Below, one piece after another: positions 47,232-55,965 of a stretch of 64,000 nt of DNA; position 1 is the first letter of the stretch; each line of letters begins with the position of its first letter. This DNA comes from DATKCA01 sp035544675. GTDB lineage: Bacteria > Acidobacteriota > Thermoanaerobaculia > Gp7-AA8. The translations under genes were made by a program, and so were the position numbers. Under the pieces are notes generated by a model. The model ran no database searches. It had not been told where the DNA came from and saw only the letters and a program-made list of their open reading frames with translations. The stretch spans positions 1 through 64,000 of the forward strand of contig DATKCA010000239.1 of NCBI GenBank assembly GCA_035544675.1, in the 5' to 3' direction.

Positions 47232-47797
47232 AGAGACTGTTCGCACTGCTGATCGCTGCGATGCTGGCTGGAGCGCCGCCGTTCCTGGCGGCGGAGGACG
47301 AGAGAGACACCGCCAGGAATGGCGGCGCCCCACAGGAGCAGGAGTCGCCACAGGAGCAGAAGCCTCCGAAGAAGACCGACCCGCTCATCGAAGCCGCGAA
47401 GGCGGCGAAGTCGCAGCGGAAGAAGACCTCCACCAAGGTCATCACCAACGCCGACGTGAAGAGGTCGAAGGGCAAGCTGATCGTCATCGACTCCAAGGCG
47501 CCGGCGGAGAAGAAGGCGCCGGTGGCCACCGAGTCGTCGCTGCAAAAGCAGGATGAGCGATACAAGGCGCGCCTGGCGGCCCAGGAGGGGCTGGTCGAGG
47601 CGGAGAAGGACGTCGCGGAGCGGCAGAAGGAGCTCGAGCTGATCGAGCAGCGTTACTACCAGGAGAACGATCCGAACTACCGCGACACCGTTCTGCAGGA
47701 GCGCTTCGCGCAGGTCAAGCGGCAGCTCGAGGACGCCCGGGCCGCCGCGGCCGACGCGCGCGATGCTCTTCAGAAGATCGAGGCGCCTCAGCCGTGA
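47228..47797 (+). CDS. Secreted or periplasmic coiled-coil protein, unknown function
   Basis: 189 residues. MKRLFALLIAAMLAGAPPFL-AAED is a signal peptide, with cleavage likely after AA. A low-complexity Gln/Lys/Pro stretch and TNADVKRSKGKLIVIDSKAP follow, and residues about 110-185 form a heptad coiled coil (LVEAEKDVAERQKELELIEQ, RFAQVKRQLEDARAAAADAR). A palindromic repeat (47269-47333) encodes residues 14-36, including the end of the signal peptide (GAPPFLAA) and TARNGGAP. GTG 47228 overlaps the cupin stop, and its own stop overlaps miaB. Confidence 0.75.
   Translation: MKRLFALLIAAMLAGAPPFLAAEDERDTARNGGAPQEQESPQEQKPPKKTDPLIEAAKAAKSQRKKTSTKVITNADVKRSKGKLIVIDSKAPAEKKAPVATESSLQKQDERYKARLAAQEGLVEAEKDVAERQKELELIEQRYYQENDPNYRDTVLQERFAQVKRQLEDARAAAADARDALQKIEAPQP
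47269..47333. repeat. In-frame palindromic element inside the secreted-protein gene
   Basis: TGGAGCGCCGCCGTTCCTGG... (47269-47293) is inverted at 47308-47333 (CACCGCCAGGAATGGCGGCG...). Each half is itself a GCCGCC...GGCGGC palindrome. It is the clearest full copy of the element. Confidence 0.9.
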
Positions 47798-49089
47798 GCA
47801 ACACCTTCTTCATCGAGACGTGGGGCTGCCAGATGAACGATCTGGACACCCAGAGGCTCTCCGGCAGTCTCAAGCTCCGCGGCTGGCAGCGTGTCGAGAA
47901 CGAGGACGAAGCCTCGCTCATCCTCCTCAACACCTGCAGCATCCGCGAGAAATCGGAACAGAAGGTCTTTTCCCGGCTTGGCGAGTTGCGCGAGCTGAAG
48001 CGGGTGACCGGCGTCCGCGTCGGCGTGGCCGGCTGCGTCGCGCAGCAGGAAGGGGAGAGGATCCTCCAGCGCGCGCCCTGGGTCGACTTCGTCATGGGGC
48101 CCGGCAATGTCGGCTATCTCGACGAAGTGCTGGGAGGAGCGCGAAGGGTGGCCACCGATTTTCCGGAGGACCGGCGCTACGACTATCTGACCATGGACCG
48201 CCCTTCGGCCACGAAAGCACAGGTCACCATCATCGAAGGCTGCAACAAGAACTGCACGTTCTGCATCGTGCCCACGACCCGCGGCCGCGAGGTCTCGCGG
48301 CCGTTCGACGACGTCATCGCGGAGTGCCGCGCCGCGGTCGAGACCGGCCGCGTCGAGATCGAGCTGCTCGGCCAGACCGTGAACGCGTATCGCTGTCCGG
48401 GGAGCGGGCGCGACTTCGGCGCACTGCTCTCGGCCGTCGCGGTGATCGCCGGCCTGGTCCGCCTCCGGTTCATGACCTCGCATCCCGCCGCGGTGAGCCA
48501 CAGCATGATCGCGGCGATGCGCGACCACGCCACCATCTCGCGCTACCTCCACCTGCCAGTGCAATCCGGCTCCTCGGCCGTGCTGCGGCGGATGAAGCGC
48601 CTCTACACCCGCGAGAATTACCTCGAGGTGCTGGACCGCATCCGCCAGGCCATCCCCCTCATCCATTTCTCGACCGACATCATCGTCGGCTTCCCGGGAG
48701 AGACCGAGGACGACTTCCGGCAGTCGCTGAGTCTCATCGAGGAGGTGGGCTACGGATCGCTCTTCGCCTTCAAGTATTCGCCGCGGCCGGGGACGCCGGC
48801 CCTGAAAATCGGCGCTCCTGTACCGGACGACGTCGCCTCCGAGCGGCTCACCAGGCTGTTCGACCTGCACGAGCGGATCAAGCGCCAGCGCCTGGAGTCC
48901 TACCGTGGCCGGGTCCTTCCCGTCCTCTACGACGGGCCCAGCCGCAATGATCCTGCGGTGCTGGCGGGCCGGACGGACGATAATTGGGTCGTGAACTTCA
49001 CCGGCGACCCCACCACACCTCTCGGAACTCTGGTCGGCGTGCGCATCGAAGAGGCCCAGCATCACACCCTGCGAGGGGAGGCGGTGTGA
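47794..49089 (+). CDS. miaB: tRNA-2-methylthio-N6-dimethylallyladenosine synthase
   Basis: Radical-SAM methylthiotransferase acting at A37 of tRNAs that read UNN codons; 431 residues. The N-terminal cluster domain has Cys12 (FIETWGCQMND), LNTCSIREKSEQK and GVAGCVAQQ. The radical-SAM cluster is Cys150/154/157 in EGCNKNCTFCIVPTTRG, then HLPVQSGSSAVLRRMKRLYT and DIIVGFPGETEDDF. A C-terminal TRAM domain closes it. GTG 47794 overlaps the preceding stop. The stop overlaps the BFN-domain gene. Confidence 0.96.
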   Translation: MSNTFFIETWGCQMNDLDTQRLSGSLKLRGWQRVENEDEASLILLNTCSIREKSEQKVFSRLGELRELKRVTGVRVGVAGCVAQQEGERILQRAPWVDFVMGPGNVGYLDEVLGGARRVATDFPEDRRYDYLTMDRPSATKAQVTIIEGCNKNCTFCIVPTTRGREVSRPFDDVIAECRAAVETGRVEIELLGQTVNAYRCPGSGRDFGALLSAVAVIAGLVRLRFMTSHPAAVSHSMIAAMRDHATISRYLHLPVQSGSSAVLRRMKRLYTRENYLEVLDRIRQAIPLIHFSTDIIVGFPGETEDDFRQSLSLIEEVGYGSLFAFKYSPRPGTPALKIGAPVPDDVASERLTRLFDLHERIKRQRLESYRGRVLPVLYDGPSRNDPAVLAGRTDDNWVVNFTGDPTTPLGTLVGVRIEEAQHHTLRGEAV

Positions 49090-49580
49090 GCCTCATCCAA
49101 CTCGTGCCGATGTCCATCAAGGGTCTGATGCTCGATCCCGTCTCGAACTCGCCGATCGTCGTGTTGAAGGACGAGCAGGAGAAGTTCTTCCTTCCGATCT
49201 GGGTGGGCATCTTCGAGGCCAACGCCATCGCGCTGCAGCTCGAGAGCGTGACGACGCCGCGGCCGATGACGCACGACCTTCTGCGCAACATGATCTCGGA
49301 ACTGGACGCGCGGGTGACGCGCATCGTCATCAACGACCTGCGGGACAGCACATTCTTCGCGCAGATCCGTGTCGTGACCGGGGAGCGCACCCTCGAGCTG
49401 GACGCGCGTCCCAGCGACGCCATCGCCCTCGCCCTCAGAACCGAGGCGCCGATCTTCGTGGCCCAGACGGTGCTCGACCAGGCGCAGACGATCTCACCCG
49501 ACGGCGACGATCAGGACGAGAAGCTCAAGAAGTGGTTCGAGCAGCTCGGCCCGGACGACCTCGGCAAGTACAAGATGTAG
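49086..49580 (+). CDS. Bifunctional nuclease (BFN/DUF151) domain protein
   Basis: 164 residues: MKGLMLDPVSNSPIVVLKDE-type opening (MSIKGLMLDPVSNSPIVVLK), LPIWVGIFEANAIALQLESV, PRPMTHDLLRNMISELDARV and LDARPSDAIALALRTEAPIF are the DUF151 signature. Members are annotated as bifunctional DNase/RNase, but the biochemical role in bacteria is not settled. The pairing with miaB is common. GTG 49086 overlaps the miaB stop; a heptamer array follows the gene. Confidence 0.92.
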   Translation: MSLIQLVPMSIKGLMLDPVSNSPIVVLKDEQEKFFLPIWVGIFEANAIALQLESVTTPRPMTHDLLRNMISELDARVTRIVINDLRDSTFFAQIRVVTGERTLELDARPSDAIALALRTEAPIFVAQTVLDQAQTISPDGDDQDEKLKKWFEQLGPDDLGKYKM

Positions 49581-49583
49581 GAA

Positions 49584-49624
49584 ACCCGGTAACCGGAAAC
49601 CGGTAGCCGGTAACCGGTAACCGT
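49584..49624. repeat. GGTAACC heptamer array before parA
   Basis: CCCGGTAACCGGAAACCGGT... occupies most of the 67-base gap and ends at the parA -10. Confidence 0.75.
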
Positions 49625-49628
49625 CCGG

Positions 49629-49634
49629 TACAAT
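49629..49634 (+). promoter_or_regulatory. -10-like TACAAT before parA
   Basis: TACAAT (five of six consensus bases) lies 13 bases before ATG 49648, leaving a 5' leader of about six bases. Confidence 0.45.
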
Positions 49635-49647
49635 CGCTCCAGACCGA

Positions 49648-50403
49648 ATGATCATTACGGTAGCCAATCAAAAAGGTGGCGTCGGAAAGACCACCACGAC
49701 CATCAATCTGGCTGCCGCCGTCGCCAACAAGGGCTTCAAGACCCTCCTGATCGATCTCGATCCCCAGGCCAATTCGACGATGAGCTACGTCGACCCGCGG
49801 GCGGTGGGCCGCTCGATGTTCGACGTGCTGGTGAGCGAGGAGACCCCGTTCCGCGACGTCATCGTCGCGACGCCGGTCGAGCACCTCTCCATCGCCCCAT
49901 CCAGGATCTCCCTGGCCAAGCTCGAGTCGAAGCTCATCGGCGAGCTGGACGGCCCCTTCCGGCTGAAGGACAAGATCAAGGACGTCACCGACGCATACGA
50001 CTATGTCTTCATCGACACACCGCCGACGCTCGGCATGATCACGGTGAACGCGCTGGTGGCGTCCACGCACGTGCTCGTGCCGATCCAATCGTCGTATTTC
50101 GCACTGGAGGGAACGGACGATCTGCTGGAGACGATCGAGAAGATCAAGGCCCGCCCCAACCCGAACCTCCAGCTCCTCGGCGTGGTCATCACGATGCACG
50201 ACCGGCGGACGACGCTGGCCAAGGACATCCACGACCAGATCGGACAGGTATTCGGCGATCGCCTGTTCAACACCGTGATCACGAAGTCGATCCGGCTCGA
50301 GGAGAGCCCGGCGTACAAAGAATCGATCTTCACCTTTGCGCCGAAGTCGAGCGGGGCGATGGAGTACTACAGTCTGTCCGAGGAGATTCTTTCTCGTGTT
50401 TAG
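49648..50403 (+). CDS. parA: Chromosome partitioning ATPase ParA/Soj
   Basis: 251 residues, short chromosomal type without an N-terminal DNA-binding domain. The deviant Walker A is ANQKGGVGKTTTTINLAAAV, with A' LLIDLDPQANSTMSY and B YVFIDTPPTLGMI. It forms ATP-dependent DNA-bound dimers that carry the ParB-parS complex. ParB follows after 15 bases, so they are one operon. No parS site is seen in the window. Confidence 0.96.
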   Translation: MIITVANQKGGVGKTTTTINLAAAVANKGFKTLLIDLDPQANSTMSYVDPRAVGRSMFDVLVSEETPFRDVIVATPVEHLSIAPSRISLAKLESKLIGELDGPFRLKDKIKDVTDAYDYVFIDTPPTLGMITVNALVASTHVLVPIQSSYFALEGTDDLLETIEKIKARPNPNLQLLGVVITMHDRRTTLAKDIHDQIGQVFGDRLFNTVITKSIRLEESPAYKESIFTFAPKSSGAMEYYSLSEEILSRV

Positions 50404-50418
50404 TCAAAGGACCTTCCC

Positions 50419-51252
50419 ATGGCCATGAAACGCGGATTGCCCGAGCGCGCCACGATGCGCCACGACTCCCACTACGTCGAGGAGCTGACAAAGCGCTCCG
50501 GACGGCACATCGGATCGATGATCCCGCTGTCGATCATCGAGCCGAACTCCGAGCAGCCCCGCACGAACCTGGGCAACATCGAGGAGCTGGCCGCGTCGGT
50601 GCGGGAGAAGGGCGTGCTCGAGCCGATCCTGGTGCGCTCCGTCGGGCCGAACCGCTATCAGATCATCTCCGGTGAGCGGCGTTTCCGCGCCGCCTCGATG
50701 GCCGGTCTGGACGAGATCCCGGCCATCGAGCTCGATGTGGACGACAAGGAGACGGTCGAGATCGCCCTCATCGAGAACATCCAGCGCAAGGACCTCACCG
50801 CGTTCGAAGAGGCGGAGGGTTTCCAGCTGCTGCAGCAGAAGTTCGGCTACACGCACGAGAAGATCTCGCAGGTGATCGGGAAGTCGCGCACCACGATCAC
50901 CGAGACGCTGATGATCAACGACATCCCCGACCGCATCCGCGCGCTCTGCCGGGAGGCGGGGATCGCCAACAAGTCGGTGCTGGTGCAGGTTTCGAGAGCA
51001 GGCGACGAGAAGGCCATGGAGCAGCTCGTGCGCAGCATGGCGGCGGGGGAGATGTCCCGGGCCGATCTGCGCAGGCAGACCGCCGCACGCCCCGAGCCGA
51101 AGAAAGCCGGCCGCCCGAAACACTTCACGTATCAGCTGAAGGACAAGGCCCTGCCATACACGCTGAACCTCTCCTTCAAGAAGGCGAACGTGGAGAAGGC
51201 GGAAGTGATCCAGGCCGTGCGCGAGCTGCTGCGGCGCCTGGAATCGGACTAG
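50419..51252 (+). CDS. parB: Chromosome partitioning protein ParB
   Basis: 277-residue CTPase clamp that loads at parS. The N-terminal domain has IGSMIPLSIIEPNSEQPRTN, LAASVREKGVLEPILVR and the CTP-binding GERRFRA (residues 85-91), followed by ALIENIQRKDLTAFEEAEGF. The helix-turn-helix is THEKISQVIGKSRTTITETL. The C-terminal dimerisation part is shorter than usual and preceded by a Pro/Lys linker. ATG 50419 and ATG 50425 are both possible starts. Confidence 0.95.
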   Translation: MAMKRGLPERATMRHDSHYVEELTKRSGRHIGSMIPLSIIEPNSEQPRTNLGNIEELAASVREKGVLEPILVRSVGPNRYQIISGERRFRAASMAGLDEIPAIELDVDDKETVEIALIENIQRKDLTAFEEAEGFQLLQQKFGYTHEKISQVIGKSRTTITETLMINDIPDRIRALCREAGIANKSVLVQVSRAGDEKAMEQLVRSMAAGEMSRADLRRQTAARPEPKKAGRPKHFTYQLKDKALPYTLNLSFKKANVEKAEVIQAVRELLRRLESD

Positions 51253-51298
51253 CGGACACCGGCGCCCCAATGGGTCCGGGCGGGTCTCTACCAGGTGG

Positions 51299-51304
51299 TA
51301 TCGT
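51299..51304 (+). promoter_or_regulatory. -10-like TATCGT before the small acidic gene
   Basis: TATCGT ends 7 bases before ATG 51312, leaderless spacing. Confidence 0.35.
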
Positions 51305-51311
51305 CGGGGTC

Positions 51312-51497
51312 ATGGCGGAGAATCCACGAAGGGACTGGCAGGACGCGCGCGGCGGCCGCATCGATCATCCGGACGGGGATCCGCTCGAATCGCCGCTGGA
51401 CGCCGATGAGCGCGTCGACGAGGCCATCGCCGAGTCGTTTCCGGCCAGCGATCCGCCCTCGTGGAATGCGGGCCTGGACGACCTCGACGAGGTGTAG
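51312..51497 (+). CDS. Small acidic protein with FPASDPPSW motif
   Basis: 61 residues, very acidic (about a third Asp/Glu). The stretch DERVDEAIAESFPASDPPSW resembles a motif (E-x-F-P-A-S-D-P-P-S-W) that I recall from many short bacterial proteins of unknown role. No signal or membrane segment is present. The frame is open upstream to GTG/ATG 51270, but ATG 51312 has a -10-like TATCGT at leaderless distance. It stands alone between parB and a repeat-rich gap. Confidence 0.65.
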   Translation: MAENPRRDWQDARGGRIDHPDGDPLESPLDADERVDEAIAESFPASDPPSWNAGLDDLDEV

Positions 51498-51509
51498 GCC
51501 GGCGTCAAT

Positions 51510-51533
51510 GTGGAGCGCCGCCGACTCGGCGGC
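51510..51533. repeat. TGGAGCGC palindromic unit
   Basis: GTGGAGCGCCGCCGACTCGG... closes with GGCGGC: a single unit after the small acidic gene. Confidence 0.7.
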
Positions 51534-51610
51534 CGCCTGAGTGCACGCCATTCCGCACGTTGAATTTAACATAATCTATCTTATGGGACGCTGTGGAAAC
51601 CCTGCATGAC

Positions 51611-51726
51611 TCCTTAGTCCTTAGTCCTTAGTCCTTAGGCCTTAGGGTTTCCACTGGCGTCCCTCGTGCTCCTAACGACTAAGGGCTAAGGCCTAAGGAC
51701 CAGGGTCTAAGGACTAGGGTCTAAGG
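51611..51726. repeat. TTAGTCC/CCTTAGG heptamer hairpin before lptFG
   Basis: Four TCCTTAG words (51611-51650) face an inverted array 51671-51726 (CTAACGACTAAGGGCTAAGG...). An AT-rich patch (51560-51584, containing CATAAT) precedes it. The array ends five bases before the lptFG -10. Confidence 0.8.
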
Positions 51727-51731
51727 CGGCC

Positions 51732-51737
51732 TACAAT
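51732..51737 (+). promoter_or_regulatory. -10-like TACAAT before lptFG
   Basis: TACAAT ends 9 bases before ATG 51747; no Shine-Dalgarno. Confidence 0.45.
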
Positions 51738-51746
51738 TCGCGACGG

Positions 51747-54179
51747 ATGAACACCCTCTCCCGCTACATCCTCAAGGAAATGATCGGGCCGACCCTGCTC
51801 GGGTTTGCGTTCTACACCTCGATCATCCTCATGCAGAAGCTCTTCGACATGGCGGAGGTCATCATCCGCCGCTCCCTCACCGGGGACGTCGTCGGCAAGC
51901 TCCTGCTGCTCTCGCTGCCGCACATCATCGTCCTCACCGTCCCGATGTCGCTGCTGTTCGGCGTCCTCATCGCCGTCGGCCGCCTCTCCTCCGACTCCGA
52001 GATCATCGCCATGCGCGCCCTCGGCATCTCCACGCGCACGATCTACCGGCCGGTGTTCATCTTCAGCTTCGCGATGTTCCTGTTGAACCTCTACCTGATC
52101 AACGTCGTGATGCCGAAGGGCAACCGCGCGCTGCAGGACGTCCGCGCCGAGCTTCTGACCTCTTCCGCCGAGAAGGACATCAAGCCCCGCCTCTTCTACG
52201 ACGAGTACCCGAACCTCATGATCTACGTGAACGACGTCGATCCTGAGAGCGGCGAATGGCGCGGCGTCTTCGTCTCCGACAGCCGCAGCGCCACCTCACC
52301 CGAGGCCACGACGCCGGCGGATGTGATCCGGGAAGCGGCGGCGGATCGCGAGGCGGATCAGGCCGGCGTCCTGGCCCAACGAGGCGGCCAGCGCATCATC
52401 GTTGCCGATGCGGGCCGCCTGGCCATCCAGCGGCCGTCGAAACAGGTCTGGATGGACCTGCGAGGCGCCGAGACACACGTCTGGGATCCGCGCCGGGCGG
52501 ACCGATACGACCTCAATCGGAATGAGAGCCAGCGGCGGCTGGTCGCCGACACCGGGTCGAAGGACCTGCCGGCCGGGGCGATGGCGCGGTCGCTGCGGGA
52601 GATGAACCTGCAGGAGCTGTTCGCGCAGAGCCGCGCGCTCGAGGGGGTCGACAGCTACACGTACAACCTGGCGCAGGTCGAGATCCACAAGAAATTCGCG
52701 CTTCCGTTCGCCTGCATTGCCTTCGGGATCCTCGGATTGCCGCTCGGGATCACGAACCGGCGCGGCGGCAAAAGCTCAGGTTTTTCTTTAAGTATTGGCA
52801 TCATCCTCTTCTACTACGTGATGATCGACAACGGCGAGCAGCTCGCCGCCTCCGGTGCAGTCCCGCCGGCCGTCGGGATGTGGGCGGCCAACGTGATCCT
52901 GCTCGTGGCCGGCATCTACCTGCTGATCAGGGCGAACCGCGACATCGGAGCGCGCAGCACCGGCGGCGGAGTGGTCAACCGCGCCATCAGCGGGTTGCGG
53001 CATCTGATGATGTCGCTGCGCCGCAGGAAGTCGCGCGGGAGGAACGCCGAGGACGATGATCCATCGCTGCTCAGCCGGCTGGACATCACGTTTCCGAACA
53101 TCCTCGATCGGTACATCCTCCGTGAGTTCCTCAAGATCCTGCTGCTGGTGATCCTGTCGGTGATGGCGCTGTTCGTCATCGTGGAGTACACGGAGATGGC
53201 GGGTGCCGCCCGCGACAATCAGATTCCGGCCGGCACGATCATCTCGTACTTCCGCTTCTTCATGTTTCAGGTGCTGCACTGGACGCTGCCCATCTCCGTT
53301 CTGGTGGCCACGCTGGTGACGTTCGGAATGCTCTCCAGGAACAACGAGGTGACGGCGCTCAAGTCGGGGGGGGTCTCGCTCTACCGCGTGGCCCTGCCGA
53401 TCGTCGTGGTTGCGGCGGCGATCAGCGCCGTCTCCTATCTGAATCTGGACTTCGTCCTCCCCTACACCACGCAGCGCGCCACAAAGATGAAGTCGATCAT
53501 CAAGGGGCGGACACCGGTGGCGTCCACGGCGCAGGAGCAGAAGCTGTGGGTCTACGGCCAGGGCCGGTACCTGATGAACTTCCTGGCCTACGACAGGAAC
53601 CGCGAAGAGCTGACGCAGGTGCAGGTGTTCGAGTTTCACCCCACTCGCTTCCGCCTGACGCGGCGCGTCTACGCGAACCACGCCAAATGGAACGGCCGGG
53701 CCTGGGTCTTCAGCGATGGATGGGTGCGCTCGTTCACGGAGAGCGGCACATCGACGTACACGCCGATCATCCAGCCGCTGGCGCTGTTCTACCGGGAGAC
53801 GCCGGAGGATTTCGAGAGCGAGGTGACCTCGCCGGAACAGATGACATTCGCGCAGCTGCGGCGCTACATCGACACGATCAGGAACTCCGGGTACGCGGCG
53901 GACGAGCTGGCCGTCAAGCTGTACACAAAGACGTCATGGCCCGTGATCAGCCTGGTGATGGCGCTGATCGCGCTGCCCTTCGCGTTCCGGGTCGGGAAGC
54001 GCGGGGCGCTCTACGGCGTGGGGATCGCGCTGGTTCTGGGGATCGTCTACTGGATGGTGTTCGCGGTCTTCACGAAGTTCGGCGAGGTCGGCAACCTGCC
54101 CGCGCTCCTCTCGGCATGGAGCGCCAATGTGCTGTTCGCCATGGCCGCCGTGTACCTGTTCATCAACGTGGAGACGTGA
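51747..54179 (+). CDS. Fused LptF-LptG lipopolysaccharide export permease
   Basis: 810 residues, about twice the length of LptF or LptG. The first half (1-395) is LptF-like: LSRYILKEMIGPTLLGFAFY, FGVLIAVGRLSSDSEIIAMR (coupling helix), a periplasmic jellyroll and FALPFACIAFGILGLPLGIT. After a charged linker (RRRKSRGRNAEDDD) the second half (about 440-810) is LptG-like: ILDRYILREFLKILLLVILS, FGMLSRNNEVTALKSGGVSL, a second jellyroll (GQGRYLMNFLAYDRN) and KTSWPVISLVMALIALPFAF. It should form the whole membrane channel that LptB drives. No join artefact is visible; the frame is continuous. Confidence 0.93.
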   Translation: MNTLSRYILKEMIGPTLLGFAFYTSIILMQKLFDMAEVIIRRSLTGDVVGKLLLLSLPHIIVLTVPMSLLFGVLIAVGRLSSDSEIIAMRALGISTRTIYRPVFIFSFAMFLLNLYLINVVMPKGNRALQDVRAELLTSSAEKDIKPRLFYDEYPNLMIYVNDVDPESGEWRGVFVSDSRSATSPEATTPADVIREAAADREADQAGVLAQRGGQRIIVADAGRLAIQRPSKQVWMDLRGAETHVWDPRRADRYDLNRNESQRRLVADTGSKDLPAGAMARSLREMNLQELFAQSRALEGVDSYTYNLAQVEIHKKFALPFACIAFGILGLPLGITNRRGGKSSGFSLSIGIILFYYVMIDNGEQLAASGAVPPAVGMWAANVILLVAGIYLLIRANRDIGARSTGGGVVNRAISGLRHLMMSLRRRKSRGRNAEDDDPSLLSRLDITFPNILDRYILREFLKILLLVILSVMALFVIVEYTEMAGAARDNQIPAGTIISYFRFFMFQVLHWTLPISVLVATLVTFGMLSRNNEVTALKSGGVSLYRVALPIVVVAAAISAVSYLNLDFVLPYTTQRATKMKSIIKGRTPVASTAQEQKLWVYGQGRYLMNFLAYDRNREELTQVQVFEFHPTRFRLTRRVYANHAKWNGRAWVFSDGWVRSFTESGTSTYTPIIQPLALFYRETPEDFESEVTSPEQMTFAQLRRYIDTIRNSGYAADELAVKLYTKTSWPVISLVMALIALPFAFRVGKRGALYGVGIALVLGIVYWMVFAVFTKFGEVGNLPALLSAWSANVLFAMAAVYLFINVET

Positions 54180-54182
54180 CCG

Positions 54183-54226
54183 CGGTAACCGGAAACCGGT
54201 AACCGGTAACCGGAAACCGGTTTCCG
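54183..54226. repeat. GGTAACC heptamer array between lptFG and pckA
   Basis: GGTAACCGGAAACCGGTAAC... fills the 48-base convergent gap and can fold on itself (GGAAACCGGTTTCC), so it may terminate both genes. Confidence 0.75.
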
Positions 54227-54227
54227 T

Positions 54228-55823
54228 CTAAATCGCGTCGACGATCTCGGCGCTGAGGCCCGGCCACTTCCTCAGGTACTCCCGGCGGTCGTTGTTGTAC
54301 TTCGCCACGAGCTGGCGGTATTCCTCGCCTCTCCCCTGCCGCTCGTACATCTTCTTCGGCTGGAGGTAGTCGGCGTCCTCGAGGCCGGGGACGTGGGTGG
54401 CGACGAGGTATCCGAAATCGGGATCCTTCTCCCAGCGGATGGTGCCTTCGGCCAGCGCCTTCACGATGGCCGAGGAGTGCTGGATGCGGACTTTCTTGGA
54501 GCGCGCGTCCTTGTCGTCGCCGCCGATGCGACCGGTGTTGAGCAGGTACACCTCCATCGGGCTCTCGTTCATCAGCTCGAGCATGCGGTTTCCCTGAAGG
54601 GCGTGCAGCAGCGGGAAGAACGGATTCGTCCCCGGAACGCGGAGCGACTTGCCCGCTTCGGCGGCGCCGCCCGCGCTGGTTCCCTTGGTCTCGCCGAGCA
54701 TGAAGTACGCGGCGGCGAGCGGGCCCTCCAGCCTGGCCACGGCGGGGATGATGTTCTCGTTGCGGTTGAGAATGAGGAGGAAGTCGACTTTCTTCACGTC
54801 GCGGGCGTCGGCCGCGCCGGCGATGTCTTCCATGCGGATGACGGCCCGGCCGTTCTGCGTGTACGACGTGTCGAAGTAATCGACCTTGCCGGCTTCGTTC
54901 TGCGAGACGTTCTCGAGGTAGGCCAGCGGCGAGGCGCAGGCCGCGTAGATCGTCGGCTCGTCGTTCGCATTGAGGCCGAACGTCTTGGCGAAGCAGCCGT
55001 TCTCGGTGGCGTAGACCTTGCCGCCGGGCATCAGCGCGCAGAAATCGTCCTGGACCGGCGAGGAGTCGTTCTGCTTGGTGAACGTCGTGGTGGTCTTTCC
55101 CGTCCCCGACAGCCCGACGATCAGGGCCACGCGCCGCTCGCTCCCGACCGGGATGACTTTGCATCCGGCGTGGAGGGCCAGGCCGCCGCGCTCGTAGACC
55201 AGCCTGTTCCACATCCGCAGCCCGCCCTTCTTCGACTCTCCGAAGTAGTCCGAGTTGAATACGCGCGTGGTGTAGCTGTCCAGGTCGACCGCGATCAGCC
55301 GCTCATCCGGATAGCCGGCCGCCTTCAGGTTCGGCGTGTAGATGACCGTGACCGCCGGCGAGAAGCTCTCCAGCTCCGCGGCCGTGGCCGGGTAATAGAG
55401 GATGTGCTGCATGGCGGCGATGTTGGCGTTGGCTTTCTCGATGATGAGACGGGCGGGGGTGCGGAACTGCGGGTCGTTGCCGATGAATCCCTCCACGACC
55501 AGCATGTCGCGGGTGCGAATGTAGTCGTTCTGCAGCCTGGCCAGGCGATCGTATTCGGCGCGGGTGATGGTCTGGTCGGAGTGCTCGGCGGGGCGGTCGG
55601 TGGCGATGAACGTGGAAAGCTTCGACCGGGAGACGACGCGGGTGGCCACGTTCAGATTGTCGAACTCGGTGACGCGCGCGTTCGGCATCTCCGCGGCAAA
55701 GCGGCGCAGATCCTCCGCGGTCGGGTTCCACACCACGGATCGCGGCTCGACCGGCAACGGCTTCGAGCGGCTGGATGAATGAGACGGGCGCGTAACGTGC
55801 TTCGCTGGCAGGATCTCAGTCAT
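54228..55823 (-). CDS. pckA: Phosphoenolpyruvate carboxykinase (ATP)
   Basis: Makes PEP from oxaloacetate with ATP, the entry to gluconeogenesis; 531 residues. The kinase P-loop is GLSGTGKTTTTF. Substrate and metal residues sit in IYTPNLKAAGYPDER, YFGESKKGGLRMWNRLVYER, LALHAGCKVIPVGSE and PVQDDFCALMPGGKVYATEN-GCFAK. The C-terminal adenine-binding part includes LLNTGRIGGDDKDARSKKVR. PEP is also the phosphate source for the enzyme I encoded at 45 kb. A TAAAAT on the minus strand (55877-55872), about 50 bases before the ATG, is a possible -10. GAGGA precedes the start. Confidence 0.97.
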   Translation of the reverse strand: MTEILPAKHVTRPSHSSSRSKPLPVEPRSVVWNPTAEDLRRFAAEMPNARVTEFDNLNVATRVVSRSKLSTFIATDRPAEHSDQTITRAEYDRLARLQNDYIRTRDMLVVEGFIGNDPQFRTPARLIIEKANANIAAMQHILYYPATAAELESFSPAVTVIYTPNLKAAGYPDERLIAVDLDSYTTRVFNSDYFGESKKGGLRMWNRLVYERGGLALHAGCKVIPVGSERRVALIVGLSGTGKTTTTFTKQNDSSPVQDDFCALMPGGKVYATENGCFAKTFGLNANDEPTIYAACASPLAYLENVSQNEAGKVDYFDTSYTQNGRAVIRMEDIAGAADARDVKKVDFLLILNRNENIIPAVARLEGPLAAAYFMLGETKGTSAGGAAEAGKSLRVPGTNPFFPLLHALQGNRMLELMNESPMEVYLLNTGRIGGDDKDARSKKVRIQHSSAIVKALAEGTIRWEKDPDFGYLVATHVPGLEDADYLQPKKMYERQGRGEEYRQLVAKYNNDRREYLRKWPGLSAEIVDAI

Positions 55824-55920
55824 AGAAAGGTCCTCGTCGCGTTGAGATGAACAGCCGCCCTGCGCCGGGCGATTTTACATGAATGGCTGCGTGCGCGAGC
55901 TGGGCCTGGCGAAGTAAGGA

Positions 55921-55947
55921 ATGGAGCGGCGGTGTCCCGCGCTCCAT
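55921..55947. repeat. TGGAGCGC-type palindrome upstream of the PanE-like gene
   Basis: ATGGAGC...GCTCCAT with GGCGGTGTCCCGC between. It is a single unit at the divergent pckA/PanE-like promoter region. Confidence 0.7.
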
Positions 55948-55951
55948 GCAA

Positions 55952-55957
55952 TAGACT
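55952..55957 (+). promoter_or_regulatory. -10-like TAGACT before the PanE-like gene
   Basis: TAGACT ends 8 bases before ATG 55966; leaderless spacing. Confidence 0.4.
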
Positions 55958-55965
55958 CCAACCTC

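Noticed and set aside
54393..55778. 461-codon + strand frame opposite pckA
   Set aside because: It is the antisense of a confidently identified PEP carboxykinase.
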